This document shows, piece by piece, positions 35,178 through 43,904 of a DNA stretch of 64,000 nt. A program made the translations under genes and the position numbers. Under the pieces are notes generated by a model. That model made no database searches. It saw only the letters and a list, made by a program, of their open reading frames with translations, and was not told the DNA's origin. The stretch spans positions 248,001 through 312,000 of the forward strand of contig CAWGPM010000005.1 in the NCBI GenBank assembly GCA_963824415.1, in the 5' to 3' direction. Each line of letters starts with the position of its first letter. Positions within the stretch are counted from its first letter, which is position 1. Origin of the DNA: JABDQA01 sp963824415 (GTDB lineage: Bacteria > Desulfobacterota > Desulfobulbia > Desulfobulbales > Desulfocapsaceae).

Positions 35178-35828
35178 ATGAAGAAATTAGTATCGGCGCT
35201 ATGCGCGGCAGGACTGTATTTCGGGCTGGTGGCAATGATTCAGGCAGAAAAGCCTGACCCGGCAGGATTATGGGAAATTATTCCTGGTGAATGCTATTTA
35301 GACGGATTCATCTCTCCTCCTCATAAATCTATCGACGACATGGATGGATTTGAAGTTCCTCTTGTTGCTAGCTGGAGTCCGGTAGAGCTGAATGAAGGAA
35401 CCCAATATCGTGGTGATGCCAAATTTAGAGTAAATAATTTTAAAATAGGTGAAGGTGAGCTTATCGAGAACTATATAGTAGATATCGACTTGAATAGAGA
35501 TGACCCTGGTCTTTCGGAAGAAGAGAGACACCACCTTTTTGTCTATAACTGCAAAGATTGTTCAGGTTGCTGTATCGCGACTCTTGCAACTGTCAAAACG
35601 GCCATTACGGAGCAAATTGCACGTGACTATGAAACTGAGGTTGAAGACGTAATTTACGAGAGCGAAACCAGGGCAAATTTTCTTGGCGTTTTTGTAAAAG
35701 GTATGAACCCATACGGGATGAGAACAGGAGAAAAAAGGGGACATATCCATATACACACTGAAGTTTGTGGCACGTATAAAATGACTTTGGCTGGGGCAAG
35801 CACGACACTTCAAGGTAGCCTTAAATAA
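35178..35828 (+). CDS. Exported protein of unknown function under c-di-GMP riboswitch control
   Basis: A 216-residue protein with a signal peptide (MKKLVSALCAAGLYFGLVAM to about residue 22) and no recognised domain. The mature part has a YNCKDCSGCC cysteine cluster near residue 123 and a KRGHIHIHTEVCGTYKMTL strand-like region near the C-terminus. A GGGAGGAG site precedes the ATG at 35178. The last six codons and the stop lie in a sequence identical to the right end of the hairpin repeat family, so the native C-terminus may have been replaced. The riboswitch suggests a role in attachment, surface structure or extracellular electron processes, but this is inference. Confidence 0.75.
   Translation: MKKLVSALCAAGLYFGLVAMIQAEKPDPAGLWEIIPGECYLDGFISPPHKSIDDMDGFEVPLVASWSPVELNEGTQYRGDAKFRVNNFKIGEGELIENYIVDIDLNRDDPGLSEEERHHLFVYNCKDCSGCCIATLATVKTAITEQIARDYETEVEDVIYESETRANFLGVFVKGMNPYGMRTGEKRGHIHIHTEVCGTYKMTLAGASTTLQGSLK
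35809..35824 (+). repeat. End fragment of the hairpin repeat family
   Basis: TTCAAGGTAGCCTTAAAT (from 35809) is identical over 18 bases to the right end and flank of copy 3 at 34651-34668. It forms the 3' end of the preceding ORF, whose TAA follows directly. No left part of the element remains. Confidence 0.55.
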
Positions 35829-36014
35829 TCGAAACCTTTTGCTCATATTTCTTTCAGAATCGCCCTGAAGGTGTAAGGCGTTTTTTATGAAATAGGTTTT
35901 GGGTTCTTGCTGGAAACAGACAAATTACGGTTTTAGTCGATTACAAGCAGATCTGATAAATATCAGCTCTCAGGAAATGTCAGCTCTCGTCACGATCTGC
36001 ACATTTACAGACGG

Positions 36015-37103
36015 TTACGTTTTCATATTCTTTCTATTTAGGTGCTTTTCACTCTCCAGCAGCAGTTTTTTTCGCGCAATACCCCAGCGATAGCCGCTTA
36101 GATTACCGTCTTTTCTCAGTACCCGGTGACACGGGATCACCACCGCCAGCGGATTGGAAGCGCAGGCCCTGGCTACTGCCCGCACTGCAGCGGGTGCGTC
36201 AAGCTGCTCGGCAATATCGCTGTAGCTTCTGGTCTCACCCGATTTTATTGTGCGCAGCACCTGCCAAACTCTCCGCTGAAAAGCGGTACCACGGATATCC
36301 AGCGGCAGATTAAACTCCGCCCCGGGATCTGCAACATGGGCCACTACTTCCCCAATGAGCGCCAGAAAGCGGCTGCCTCCAATGCTGAAACCCGCGTTGT
36401 TCAGCCGCTTTTCGAGACCTCTAACAAGAAGCTCCGGATCATCCCCAAACTCGATCGCACAGATTCCTCGTTCGGTGGCAGCCACTAACAGCCAGCCCAG
36501 GGAGCATGGAAGGGTGCCATAAATGATATGCTCCCCTGCCCCGCCTTTCTTGAAAACCTTCGGCTGCATGGCCAGCTGATCCTGATTTTTATCATACACC
36601 GTGCTGCCGGACCCATAACCAGCTGCATAGAGCGCCTCGGTGACCGATCTGGCGGAGTTCAGTTCATCGCGAAAACGATCGGCCCGGTATTGCAGCTCAT
36701 ATTGTTTCGGCGTTACACCGACGATCGCTTTAAAGCGGCGCTGAAAATGGTGCGGGCTCATTTCTGCCTTCGCAGCCAGCGCTTCGAGTTTAACCGGATA
36801 TGCACTCTGCTCGAGTCTTCGGCAGGCTTGTATCATTATCTGGCGCAGGGTATCGGTCTTTGGGGTGCCATTCGGCCTGCACTTGCGGCAGGCCCGATAA
36901 CCTGCCTCTTCCGCCTCGGCTGCCGTTTCAAAAAATACTATGTTCTCTCGCCTCGGCAGCCTTGAGCTGCAGCCTGGCCGGCAATAAATCCCGGTGCTGA
37001 CAACCGCATAGTAAAAAGCTCCGCTGGCACAACGGTCACGTTTTTCAACCGCCTTCCATCTGCCTTGTTCGATCTGGCTGATTTCTTTCTGACTCATGGC
37101 CAT
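36015..37103 (-). CDS. ada: Bifunctional Ada: methylphosphotriester/O6-methylguanine methyltransferase and regulator
   Basis: A 362-residue adaptive-response protein with the full domain order. An N-terminal zinc domain carries the four cysteines C41, C45, C72 and C75 in YCRPGCSSR and CRKCRP. An AraC-type helix-turn-helix follows (about 95-180), then a C-terminal methyltransferase with the active site PCHRV, C325. It repairs methylated DNA suicidally, and once methylated on the N-terminal cysteine the E. coli protein activates ada and alkA. It stands alone. No adjacent alkylation-repair gene is seen. Its GC-richer composition resembles the core genome rather than the AT-rich region to its left. 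Confidence 0.95.
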   Translation of the reverse strand: MAMSQKEISQIEQGRWKAVEKRDRCASGAFYYAVVSTGIYCRPGCSSRLPRRENIVFFETAAEAEEAGYRACRKCRPNGTPKTDTLRQIMIQACRRLEQSAYPVKLEALAAKAEMSPHHFQRRFKAIVGVTPKQYELQYRADRFRDELNSARSVTEALYAAGYGSGSTVYDKNQDQLAMQPKVFKKGGAGEHIIYGTLPCSLGWLLVAATERGICAIEFGDDPELLVRGLEKRLNNAGFSIGGSRFLALIGEVVAHVADPGAEFNLPLDIRGTAFQRRVWQVLRTIKSGETRSYSDIAEQLDAPAAVRAVARACASNPLAVVIPCHRVLRKDGNLSGYRWGIARKKLLLESEKHLNRKNMKT

Positions 37104-37269
37104 CCCACCGATTTTTTTTTGCGCATATTACCTGATTCTCAAACTATAAAGTCAACACGCGGGAAAAACACTCGGGATCTTGCGCATGAATTGAAAAAAT
37201 ACACTGGAGGCAGAGGTCAGGCGGAACGGTAAGAATCTATCAGGGTGAAAACTCAATCTCAAACGTTTC

Positions 37270-37494
37270 GGTTTTCTGATATCGTCAAGCTCCACGTCTT
37301 CTCCCTCTTCACGCAGGGTGTGGAACACTGATTTCTTGGCCAGGCCGCCCAGTAGCAGCCGGGTCGAGTCCGCTTTCGGCTCACAGCCAACGACCGTGAC
37401 CTGGCGATCCATCTCCGCCAGTCCTGCAACGGTATTTTGAGTTGTGTTGGATTTTCCGATTCCCCCCCTTGCGGTAAATTGCTTCTTTTCTCAT
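37270..37494 (-). pseudogene. nifH: nifH 5' fragment, frameshifted and truncated
   Basis: From an ATG at 37494, with AAGGAG properly placed, the minus strand reads MRKEAIYRKGG, the start of nitrogenase Fe protein. A run of seven G (37462-37468) then breaks the frame. Six G would continue as GIGKSNTTQNTVAGLAEM, DRQVTVVGCEPKADSTRLLL and GGLAKKSVFHTLREEGEDVE, LDDIRK, closely matching NifH up to about residue 65 of 275. Beyond that the match ends abruptly. P-loop substitutions (RKGGIGKSN instead of GKGGIGKST) show decay before or after loss. It is divergent from nifA, the classical arrangement. Confidence 0.85.
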
Positions 37495-38073
37495 TTCTTT
37501 CTCCTTGGACGGCGTCTTTTCAGCAGACCGCACCTCGTTAGTGGTTGAACTTTTCGATGTCCGCTTAAGTCGGTTACGCCATTATCTGTATCTGCACTAT
37601 TGCACTGGTACTGAGCAAGGCTTGTGGCGTAATTTATAATCTTAATTTTAAAATTTAATTTCAATACGTTGGGTAGAAATATCAGGAATTATTGTCTGCT
37701 GAATGGCTGCTTAAAATTAGAGCCAATTTGTAACTTGTTTACAATTTTGTATGTGCTGTCTGGTGCATTTCACCAGAAAAACCATAAATTTTCGTTTTCA
37801 CGTTTTTGTTATCTCCATCTTTTGTTGACTAACAAAATTGTCATACCCAAATTATTTAATCGATTTACTCTAATTGTATTTTTATTTTTTATTATTTAAT
37901 TTCAATAGTTTAAATGTTTTGGTACGAAACTTGTAAAGATGATTGGGATTTATACGTTCCCTGCTCACCTGCGTCAGCCAGCACCCCAAACCAGTTCAAA
38001 AAGGCCCGGCGTCGCTCTTCTGCAGGGCTCAAATAGACAGTGATATTTCCACACCAGCATTCAGGACCACCCG
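37495..38073. other. nifH-nifA intergenic region
   Basis: A 580-bp divergent region, strongly AT-rich in its right half. On the minus strand GCCAC-N5-TTGC (37615-37628) resembles a degraded -24/-12 sigma-54 promoter about 110 bp before the nifH remnant. TGT and ACA half-sites occur at 37731-37745, but with nine rather than ten bases between them, so no NifA enhancer can be claimed. No gene is seen. Confidence 0.45.
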
Positions 38074-39681
38074 ATGAAGCAGCCGACTGAAACAGATTTT
38101 CCTCCCGCCTGTAAAACCCAGGGGATCGAAATCCACGCGCTATACCGGATTACCAAACTCATAGGTAATGCCGTTCAACTGGACTCCTGCCTGGCTTCGA
38201 TACTCGAGGTCCTCGGCGATACCTTGAACATGGAACGGGCCACCCTGCTGCTCTTCGACAAAACTGCCCAGAAGCTGCTCATCAAGGCCTCCTGGGGACT
38301 CAACGAGGCGGAGGAGATGCGCGGGGTATACCGTCGAGATGAAGGTATTATCAGCCAGATTTTCAGGACCAGGGCACCGTTCATTGTCCCAGACATTACC
38401 AGCGAACCGCTCTTTCTGAATCGAACCGGCGCCCGTCAGGCAATGAGCAGAAGCAAAATCTCAATTCTGGGTGTGCCGGTCATGATCCAGGACATCCCCG
38501 AAGGAGTGCTGACCGTTGACCGATTGTTCGGCGACGATGTCTCATTCGAGGAGGACATCAGGTTTCTGAGCATCCTGGCGACGCTGATCGGACAGTTTCT
38601 CACCTTGCATCGCGAGATCGAAAAAAAAGAAGCGCTGCTTATCGAGGAAAACGAGAACCTGAAGACCAAACTCCACAAACTCCACGGCGGCCATTTTATT
38701 ATCGGTCACTCGAAACCGATGCAGGAGGTGTTCTCGATCATAGACAAAATTGCCGACAGCAAGGCCACAGCATTACTGCTTGGCGAATCCGGCACCGGCA
38801 AGGAACTGGTTGCCAGGGCAATCCACGAAAGTGGCACGCGCAGTGAGAGGCCTTTTATTAAGATAAATTGCGCCGCCCTGCCTGAAACGCTGTTGGAAGG
38901 CGAGCTTTTTGGACACGAACGCGTCGCCATTACCGGTGCGCAATCCGCCAGAGCTGGCAGATTCGAACTGGCCGACGGCGGCACCATTTTTCTGGATGAG
39001 ATCGGTGAAATGCCCCTGGCGCTGCAGGCAAAAATGCTGCGCATACTGCAGGAAAAGCAATTCGAAAGAATTGGCGGCAACAAGACCTTTACCGTTGATG
39101 TGCGCATTATCGCTGCAACCAATGCCAGTCTGGAGAGTGAAATCAGCCGGGGTAACTTCAGGGCGGATCTTTATTACCGCCTGAACGTGGTGCCGATTCT
39201 ACTGCCGCCACTCCGGGAGCGAAAAGACGACATCCCGGTATTGTTTAATCATTTCCTGCACAAGAGCAACAAACGCAACGACAAGTCGATCATGATAACT
39301 TCGGAACTGCTCGACTTTCTAATCGACTACCCATGGCCCGGCAACGTCAGGGAAATGCAGAACCTGGTCGAGCGTATGGTCATCCTGGCAGAAAACGATC
39401 ACCTTACCTTGGAAGACCTGCCGCCCACTTGCGGGGCCCTGCACTATCATCAGCAGGAAGCGCCACCGGATCCTGCAGTTCAACAGAGTTCAAAATACAA
39501 CTCATCCCCAGGCACCTCACTTGAAGCACTTGAGCGCAGCGAAATAGAGGCTGCACTCAGACGAAACGGCTGGGTGCAGATCAGAGCCGCCAGAGAGCTC
39601 GGACTCACCCAGCGCCAGATCGGCTATCGCATCAAAAAATACGGTCTCAACAGATACGAGTCCTTCCGCGCTCAGCTTTAG
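38074..39681 (+). CDS. nifA: NifA-type sigma-54 activator with degenerate GAFTGA loop
   Basis: A 535-residue NifA-like activator: GAF domain (about 25-180), AAA+ domain (about 205-440) with Walker A GESGTGKE at 237-244 and Walker B FLDE at 306-309, and a Fis-type helix-turn-helix (about 490-530) ending WVQIRAARELGLTQRQIGYR, a NifA hallmark. The sigma-54-contacting GAFTGA loop reads VAITGA at 284-289, losing the first glycine and the phenylalanine. Substitutions there usually impair activation in this family. It is divergent from the nifH remnant and upstream of amtB. No interdomain cysteine pair was looked for in detail. Confidence 0.92.
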   Translation: MKQPTETDFPPACKTQGIEIHALYRITKLIGNAVQLDSCLASILEVLGDTLNMERATLLLFDKTAQKLLIKASWGLNEAEEMRGVYRRDEGIISQIFRTRAPFIVPDITSEPLFLNRTGARQAMSRSKISILGVPVMIQDIPEGVLTVDRLFGDDVSFEEDIRFLSILATLIGQFLTLHREIEKKEALLIEENENLKTKLHKLHGGHFIIGHSKPMQEVFSIIDKIADSKATALLLGESGTGKELVARAIHESGTRSERPFIKINCAALPETLLEGELFGHERVAITGAQSARAGRFELADGGTIFLDEIGEMPLALQAKMLRILQEKQFERIGGNKTFTVDVRIIAATNASLESEISRGNFRADLYYRLNVVPILLPPLRERKDDIPVLFNHFLHKSNKRNDKSIMITSELLDFLIDYPWPGNVREMQNLVERMVILAENDHLTLEDLPPTCGALHYHQQEAPPDPAVQQSSKYNSSPGTSLEALERSEIEAALRRNGWVQIRAARELGLTQRQIGYRIKKYGLNRYESFRAQL

Positions 39682-39903
39682 CAGGTCAGGCTTTTTGTTT
39701 GATAACTGCCGCCGGTTGACAACAACGTATATGAACCAGAATCTGAGCTTCTTCCGCTTTCTCTATTATATTACATTTCTGTAATTTAATATTGTCTATT
39801 GTTACTATTTTGTTATTTATATACAAATTATTCTCTCTTGAAAATGCGCTTTTCTTATATTTTTAATATATAAATCATGTAATTATAAACTTTAGCAAAT
39901 AAG

Positions 39904-39918
39904 TGGCACGTTGTTTGT
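39904..39918 (+). promoter_or_regulatory. Sigma-54 promoter of amtB
   Basis: TGGCACGTTGTTTGT matches the -24/-12 consensus TGGCAC-N5-TTGC at all but the final base. It lies 83 bp upstream of the amtB start in an AT-rich region, consistent with nitrogen-regulated expression through NtrC or NifA. Confidence 0.8.
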
Positions 39919-40000
39919 AATACACGAAACAGCTTCACAATCAACTAGTCGTTTTTGAACGGTACCTCAAAACGATAAAAATCTAACAGGAGGAATGCAC

Positions 40001-41338
40001 GTGAAAGTATCAATGAAGATCAAACCAAAAACCTATTGGGGCGGTGCACTATTTCTTGCCGTCATTGCCGTGGCCTTTCCGGCTCTGGCAGACGAAATTG
40101 GCGACCGGGTTACCCATCTCGCTTATGCGCTTGACACCTTTTACTTCCTCGTAACCGGAGCACTGGTCATGTGGATGGCAGCTGGTTTTACGATGCTCGA
40201 GGCCGGTCTTGTCCGCAGCAAAAACACGGTGACGATTTTAACCAAGAACGTGGTACTCTATGCTGTCGCCTGTATCATGTATATGATCGTCGGTTACAAC
40301 CTGATGTACGGCGGCGGCCCCAACGGCGTCATCCCCGGCTTGAGTTTTCTTCTTGGCCCGGACAATGCGGTTGACGATGTCCTGAAGAGCGGCGGAGATA
40401 TATATTACTCCAGTCTATCCGATTTCTTCTTCCAGGTCGTCTTCGTGGCCACCGCCATGTCGATTGTTTCCGGTGCCGTAGCCGAACGTATGAAACTCTG
40501 GGCTTTCATAGCCTTCTGCGTAGTGCTGACCGGCTTCATTTACCCGGTACAGGGCTACTGGAAGTGGGGCGGCGGTTTCCTCGATGCCCTTGGCTTCCAG
40601 GATTTTGCCGGATCCGGTGTTGTACACCTGTGTGGCGCATCTGCTGCCCTGGCCGGCGCTCTGCTGCTTGGTCCGCGTAAAGGAAAATATGCCGGCGGCC
40701 GTATCAACGCGATCCCCGGTGCCAACCTGCCGCTGGCCACGCTCGGTACGTTGATCCTCTGGCTCGGCTGGTTCGGTTTCAACGGCGGTTCTGAGCTGAT
40801 CATCTCCAATATCGGCGAAGCCAACTCTGTTGCGATGGTCTTTGTAAATACGAACATGGCTGCTGCCGGTGGGGTCGTCGCTGCCCTGATACTCTCGAGA
40901 ATCTGGTTTGGCAAGGCTGATCTTACCATGACGCTGAACGGCGCTCTGGCCGGTCTGGTAGCCATCACTGCTGAGCCGCTGGCCCCGAGTCCATTGCTGG
41001 CCACTATCATCGGTGCAATCGGAGGTCTGATCGTCGTTACTGCCATCGTCTTCATCGACAAGGCGCGCGTTGACGATCCGGTGGGTGCGATTTCAGTTCA
41101 CGGTGTAGTCGGTATCTGGGGACTGCTTGCAGTACCACTTTCCAATGCAGATGCCACCTTTGTTGCCCAGATCATCGGTGCAGTAACGATCTTTGCCTGG
41201 GTCTTCGGTACCAGCTTCGTTACCTGGATGATCCTCAAGCTCGTCATGGGTATCCGCATCAGTGAAGAGGAAGAGCTGTCCGGCTGCGATCTGGCCGAAT
41301 GTGGCCTCGATGCCTACCCCGAATTCACCAAAGACTGA
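40001..41338 (+). CDS. amtB: Ammonium transporter AmtB
   Basis: A 445-residue inner-membrane ammonium channel with an N-terminal signal-like segment ending PALA-DEIGD and eleven transmembrane helices. Amt signatures include MWMAAGFTMLEAGLVRSKNT near residue 57, VVHLCGASAALAGALLLGPR in the middle, WFGFNGGSEL, and VHGVVGIWGLLAVPL near residue 367, containing the twin pore histidines' regions. The GTG at 40001 is preferred because AGGAGG lies seven bases upstream, too close to the ATG at 39995. It is followed 18 bp later by glnB, the usual amtB-PII pair in which PII blocks the channel when nitrogen is ample. Confidence 0.94.
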   Translation: MKVSMKIKPKTYWGGALFLAVIAVAFPALADEIGDRVTHLAYALDTFYFLVTGALVMWMAAGFTMLEAGLVRSKNTVTILTKNVVLYAVACIMYMIVGYNLMYGGGPNGVIPGLSFLLGPDNAVDDVLKSGGDIYYSSLSDFFFQVVFVATAMSIVSGAVAERMKLWAFIAFCVVLTGFIYPVQGYWKWGGGFLDALGFQDFAGSGVVHLCGASAALAGALLLGPRKGKYAGGRINAIPGANLPLATLGTLILWLGWFGFNGGSELIISNIGEANSVAMVFVNTNMAAAGGVVAALILSRIWFGKADLTMTLNGALAGLVAITAEPLAPSPLLATIIGAIGGLIVVTAIVFIDKARVDDPVGAISVHGVVGIWGLLAVPLSNADATFVAQIIGAVTIFAWVFGTSFVTWMILKLVMGIRISEEEELSGCDLAECGLDAYPEFTKD

Positions 41339-41356
41339 TAACAGGAGACGTTAGCA

Positions 41357-41695
41357 ATGAAAAAAATCGAAGCAATTATCAAGCCGTTCAAGCTCGAGGA
41401 GGTGAAAGAAGCCCTCACCGAGCTCGGCATCACCGGTATGACAATCTCAGAGGTCAAGGGTTACGGCCGCCAGAAAGGTCACACCGAGGTGTACCGGGGT
41501 GCTGAATACAAAGTGGAATTCAACCCGAAAACCAAAGTCGAGTTAGTTGTCGACTCGGAGCTTGTCGAAAAGGTTGTCACCGCAGTTCGGGACGCAGCCA
41601 ACACCGGCAAGATAGGAGATGGCAAAATCTTTGTTCTGCCCGTTGAGGATGTTGTTCGAATCAGAACCGGCGAACAGGGAAAAGAAGCCATATAA
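41357..41695 (+). CDS. glnB: PII nitrogen regulatory protein
   Basis: A 112-residue PII protein, the full family length. The T-loop is YGRQKGHTEVYRGAEY with the uridylylation tyrosine Y51, and the C-terminal signature TGKIGDGKIFVLPVEDVVRIRTG is intact. It senses ATP/ADP and 2-oxoglutarate and controls AmtB, glutamine synthetase modification and NtrB. Pairing with amtB would also allow the name glnK. A strong terminator follows at 41724-41766. Confidence 0.95.
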   Translation: MKKIEAIIKPFKLEEVKEALTELGITGMTISEVKGYGRQKGHTEVYRGAEYKVEFNPKTKVELVVDSELVEKVVTAVRDAANTGKIGDGKIFVLPVEDVVRIRTGEQGKEAI

Positions 41696-41723
41696 GCAGT
41701 ACCCGTACCATCCCTCCTCCACA

Positions 41724-41766
41724 AAGCGCCCCCTGTCGGCTTCGGCCGCTGGGGGGCGCTTTTTTC
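41724..41766 (+). terminator. Rho-independent terminator after glnB
   Basis: AAGCGCCCCC pairs with GGGGGCGCTT (10 bp) around a GC-rich loop and is followed by TTTTTTC. It ends the amtB-glnB transcript. Confidence 0.88.
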
Positions 41767-41840
41767 TTGCGTTTTCGGGCGGCTCAAGCGAATCTGTTGA
41801 AACCCAAGAACCAACCTTTTAGGCACATCACCCAGGTACG

Positions 41841-42137
41841 ATGACCATACTACCGCTGCTGCCCCAGGCCCGCCAGTACCGTGAACGCTATCTCGACTCT
41901 CAAGCGCTGCCGGACAACTATATGGGAGATTTCAGCCTGATGGGACTGCTGGTCAACGACTTCACCGGCGCCGCCGATACCCTAAAAGATGCGGGCTTTA
42001 CGCTTCGTGAAGGGTATTGCAGCGCTGAATTGACTATCGATTCGCCTGATCACCTGAAACAAGCCGTAGATCTCCTCGAGGCACATGCAATCGACTGCAC
42101 CCTCACCGATATAGCCGACAGCCTTTACCAGGCCTGA
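41841..42137 (+). CDS. Small soluble protein, possibly ACT-like, unknown function
   Basis: A 98-residue protein with no certain family. From residue 33 the pattern MGLLVNDFTGAADTLKDAGF followed by TLREGYCSAELTIDSP suggests a beta-alpha-beta ACT-like fold, which binds small ligands such as amino acids. ACCCAGG lies about 8 bases before the ATG as a weak ribosome-binding site. It follows the amtB-glnB terminator, so it has its own promoter or depends on readthrough. Proximity to nitrogen genes is the only hint to function. Confidence 0.6.
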   Translation: MTILPLLPQARQYRERYLDSQALPDNYMGDFSLMGLLVNDFTGAADTLKDAGFTLREGYCSAELTIDSPDHLKQAVDLLEAHAIDCTLTDIADSLYQA

Positions 42138-42404
42138 TGATCCCCGGACCTCTCGTGCAGAGGTCGCGATCTTAAACCTCTCTACCCTTTGCAGCGTCTT
42201 AATAATTTCCTTTGCCTGAATGTTTCCGAACAGTCTTTCTGCCAGCGCCCCTGTTTTTATTTGACGAAGATACTTCTGAGCGGACAAATCAATCGGATAT
42301 TTGAGCGTCCTGTTTTGAAGCTTGCTTCATCATCGACCGTGCATACTTTGCTAAAGGTCCCGTTTAGATTGGTTTGATTTCATATTTTGCAAGGAATTCC
42401 ATCC

Positions 42405-43904
42405 ATGCCCACAGCTTACAGCCAGCTCGTTGATCACTTCTCCCGTCTCTATCGTATCGAACATGCCCTGACCATCCTGCAGTGGGATCAGCTGGTGATG
42501 ATGCCGCCGGGCGGGACCGAACCAAGAACCGAAGCAATTGCCGAGTTGAGCGGCATGCACCACGAATTTCTGATCGAGCCGCGAATAGGTGAATTACTCG
42601 ATGAAGCGGAGGCTGCTGAACAGGAGACGGAAAAAAAAATAAGCCTCAGAGAGATGCGGCGGGAATACCAGTGGGCCACCTGCATCCCCTCAGATCTGGT
42701 TAGAGCGAAATCCCGCGCCGGCTCCATCTGCGAGCATAACTGGCGCAGCCAGCGGCAGAACAACGACTGGCGAGGCTTTCTGGAAAATTTCCGGGAAGTG
42801 GTCAGCCTCTCCCGCCAAGAGGCGATACTAAGAAAAGAGGTTTGCGGCTCTACCTTCGCCACACCCTATGATGCACTGCTCAATCTCTACTGCACCGGAG
42901 ATTCGAGCGAGCTGATCTCAAAAATATTTTCGGAGTTGAAAAAAGAATTACCACCTCTGATTGAAGAGGTGGTCGAAAAACAGGCCGCTGTAGCATTGTT
43001 AGATGAAGCGATATACCCAATAGAGCCGCAGAAAGCGCTTAACCGTGAACTCGCAGCCGCTCTTGGTTTTGATTTTACCAGCGGCCGCATGGATGAAAGT
43101 TCGCACCCCTTCAGCACCGGTACACGCGGCGATCACCGGATCACCACCCGGTTCCGCGAAGCTGATTTTCTCGATGCGCTCAAGGCTACCGCTCACGAAA
43201 CCGGCCATGCCAGTTATGAAAGCGGCTTGCCCGCCGCCTGGGAGGGACTGCCGGCGGGTCAGGCCTGTAATTTATCCATCCACGAAAGCCAGAGTCTGCT
43301 TTTTGAAAAGCAACTCTTCGTGTCCAAACCGTTTATCACCTGCTTCATGCCGATCATCCACCGCCATCTGAGCACTGCCCGTGAAATAACCGCCGACCAA
43401 CTCTGGCGAAGCTGCACGCGGGTCCAGCCCGACCTGATCAGAATCGAGGCAGATGAACTATGCTATCCGCTGCATATCGTCATCAGATACGAGATCGAAT
43501 CGGCCCTGATCAACGGTGAGCTCGAACCAGACGCGCTGCCCGAAGCCTGGAACCAGAAGATGCACTCCTATCTTGGCATATCCACCGAAGGCAACTACAA
43601 AGACGGCTGCCTGCAGGACATTCACTGGACCGACGGCACCTTCGGCTATTTTCCGGCCTATACGCTCGGGGCGATGAATGGCGCTCAAATCTTTGCCGCT
43701 TTCTGCCGCGCACATGGCGACTGGCAGGACCAGTTTGTCAAAGGCGAAGTGCAGCCGCTGCGCGACTGGCTAAAAGATAAGATATGGTCCCGGGGCAGCC
43801 TGTTGGAGTCCCAGGAACTACTCATTTCTGCCACCGGCGAAACCACCAATCCGGCGCATTTTCTTAACCACGTCAGGGATCGGTATCTTAACGAACGATA
43901 CTAG
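42405..43904 (+). CDS. Carboxypeptidase M32 (Taq type)
   Basis: A 499-residue zinc metallocarboxypeptidase. The HEXXH zinc motif is HETGH at about 264-268, followed by the third ligand region NLSIHESQSLLFE about 25 residues later and the family-specific HPFSTG and IRYEIESALINGEL segments. It removes C-terminal amino acids from peptides in the cytoplasm. The start at 42405 has AAGGA nine bases upstream, and a TTG at 42387 overlaps that site. It appears monocistronic. Confidence 0.93.
   Translation: MPTAYSQLVDHFSRLYRIEHALTILQWDQLVMMPPGGTEPRTEAIAELSGMHHEFLIEPRIGELLDEAEAAEQETEKKISLREMRREYQWATCIPSDLVRAKSRAGSICEHNWRSQRQNNDWRGFLENFREVVSLSRQEAILRKEVCGSTFATPYDALLNLYCTGDSSELISKIFSELKKELPPLIEEVVEKQAAVALLDEAIYPIEPQKALNRELAAALGFDFTSGRMDESSHPFSTGTRGDHRITTRFREADFLDALKATAHETGHASYESGLPAAWEGLPAGQACNLSIHESQSLLFEKQLFVSKPFITCFMPIIHRHLSTAREITADQLWRSCTRVQPDLIRIEADELCYPLHIVIRYEIESALINGELEPDALPEAWNQKMHSYLGISTEGNYKDGCLQDIHWTDGTFGYFPAYTLGAMNGAQIFAAFCRAHGDWQDQFVKGEVQPLRDWLKDKIWSRGSLLESQELLISATGETTNPAHFLNHVRDRYLNERY

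Noticed and set aside
37731..37745. TGT...ACA half-sites as a NifA enhancer
   Set aside because: The spacing is nine bases, not the ten of the NifA consensus, and the region is AT-rich enough for chance matches.
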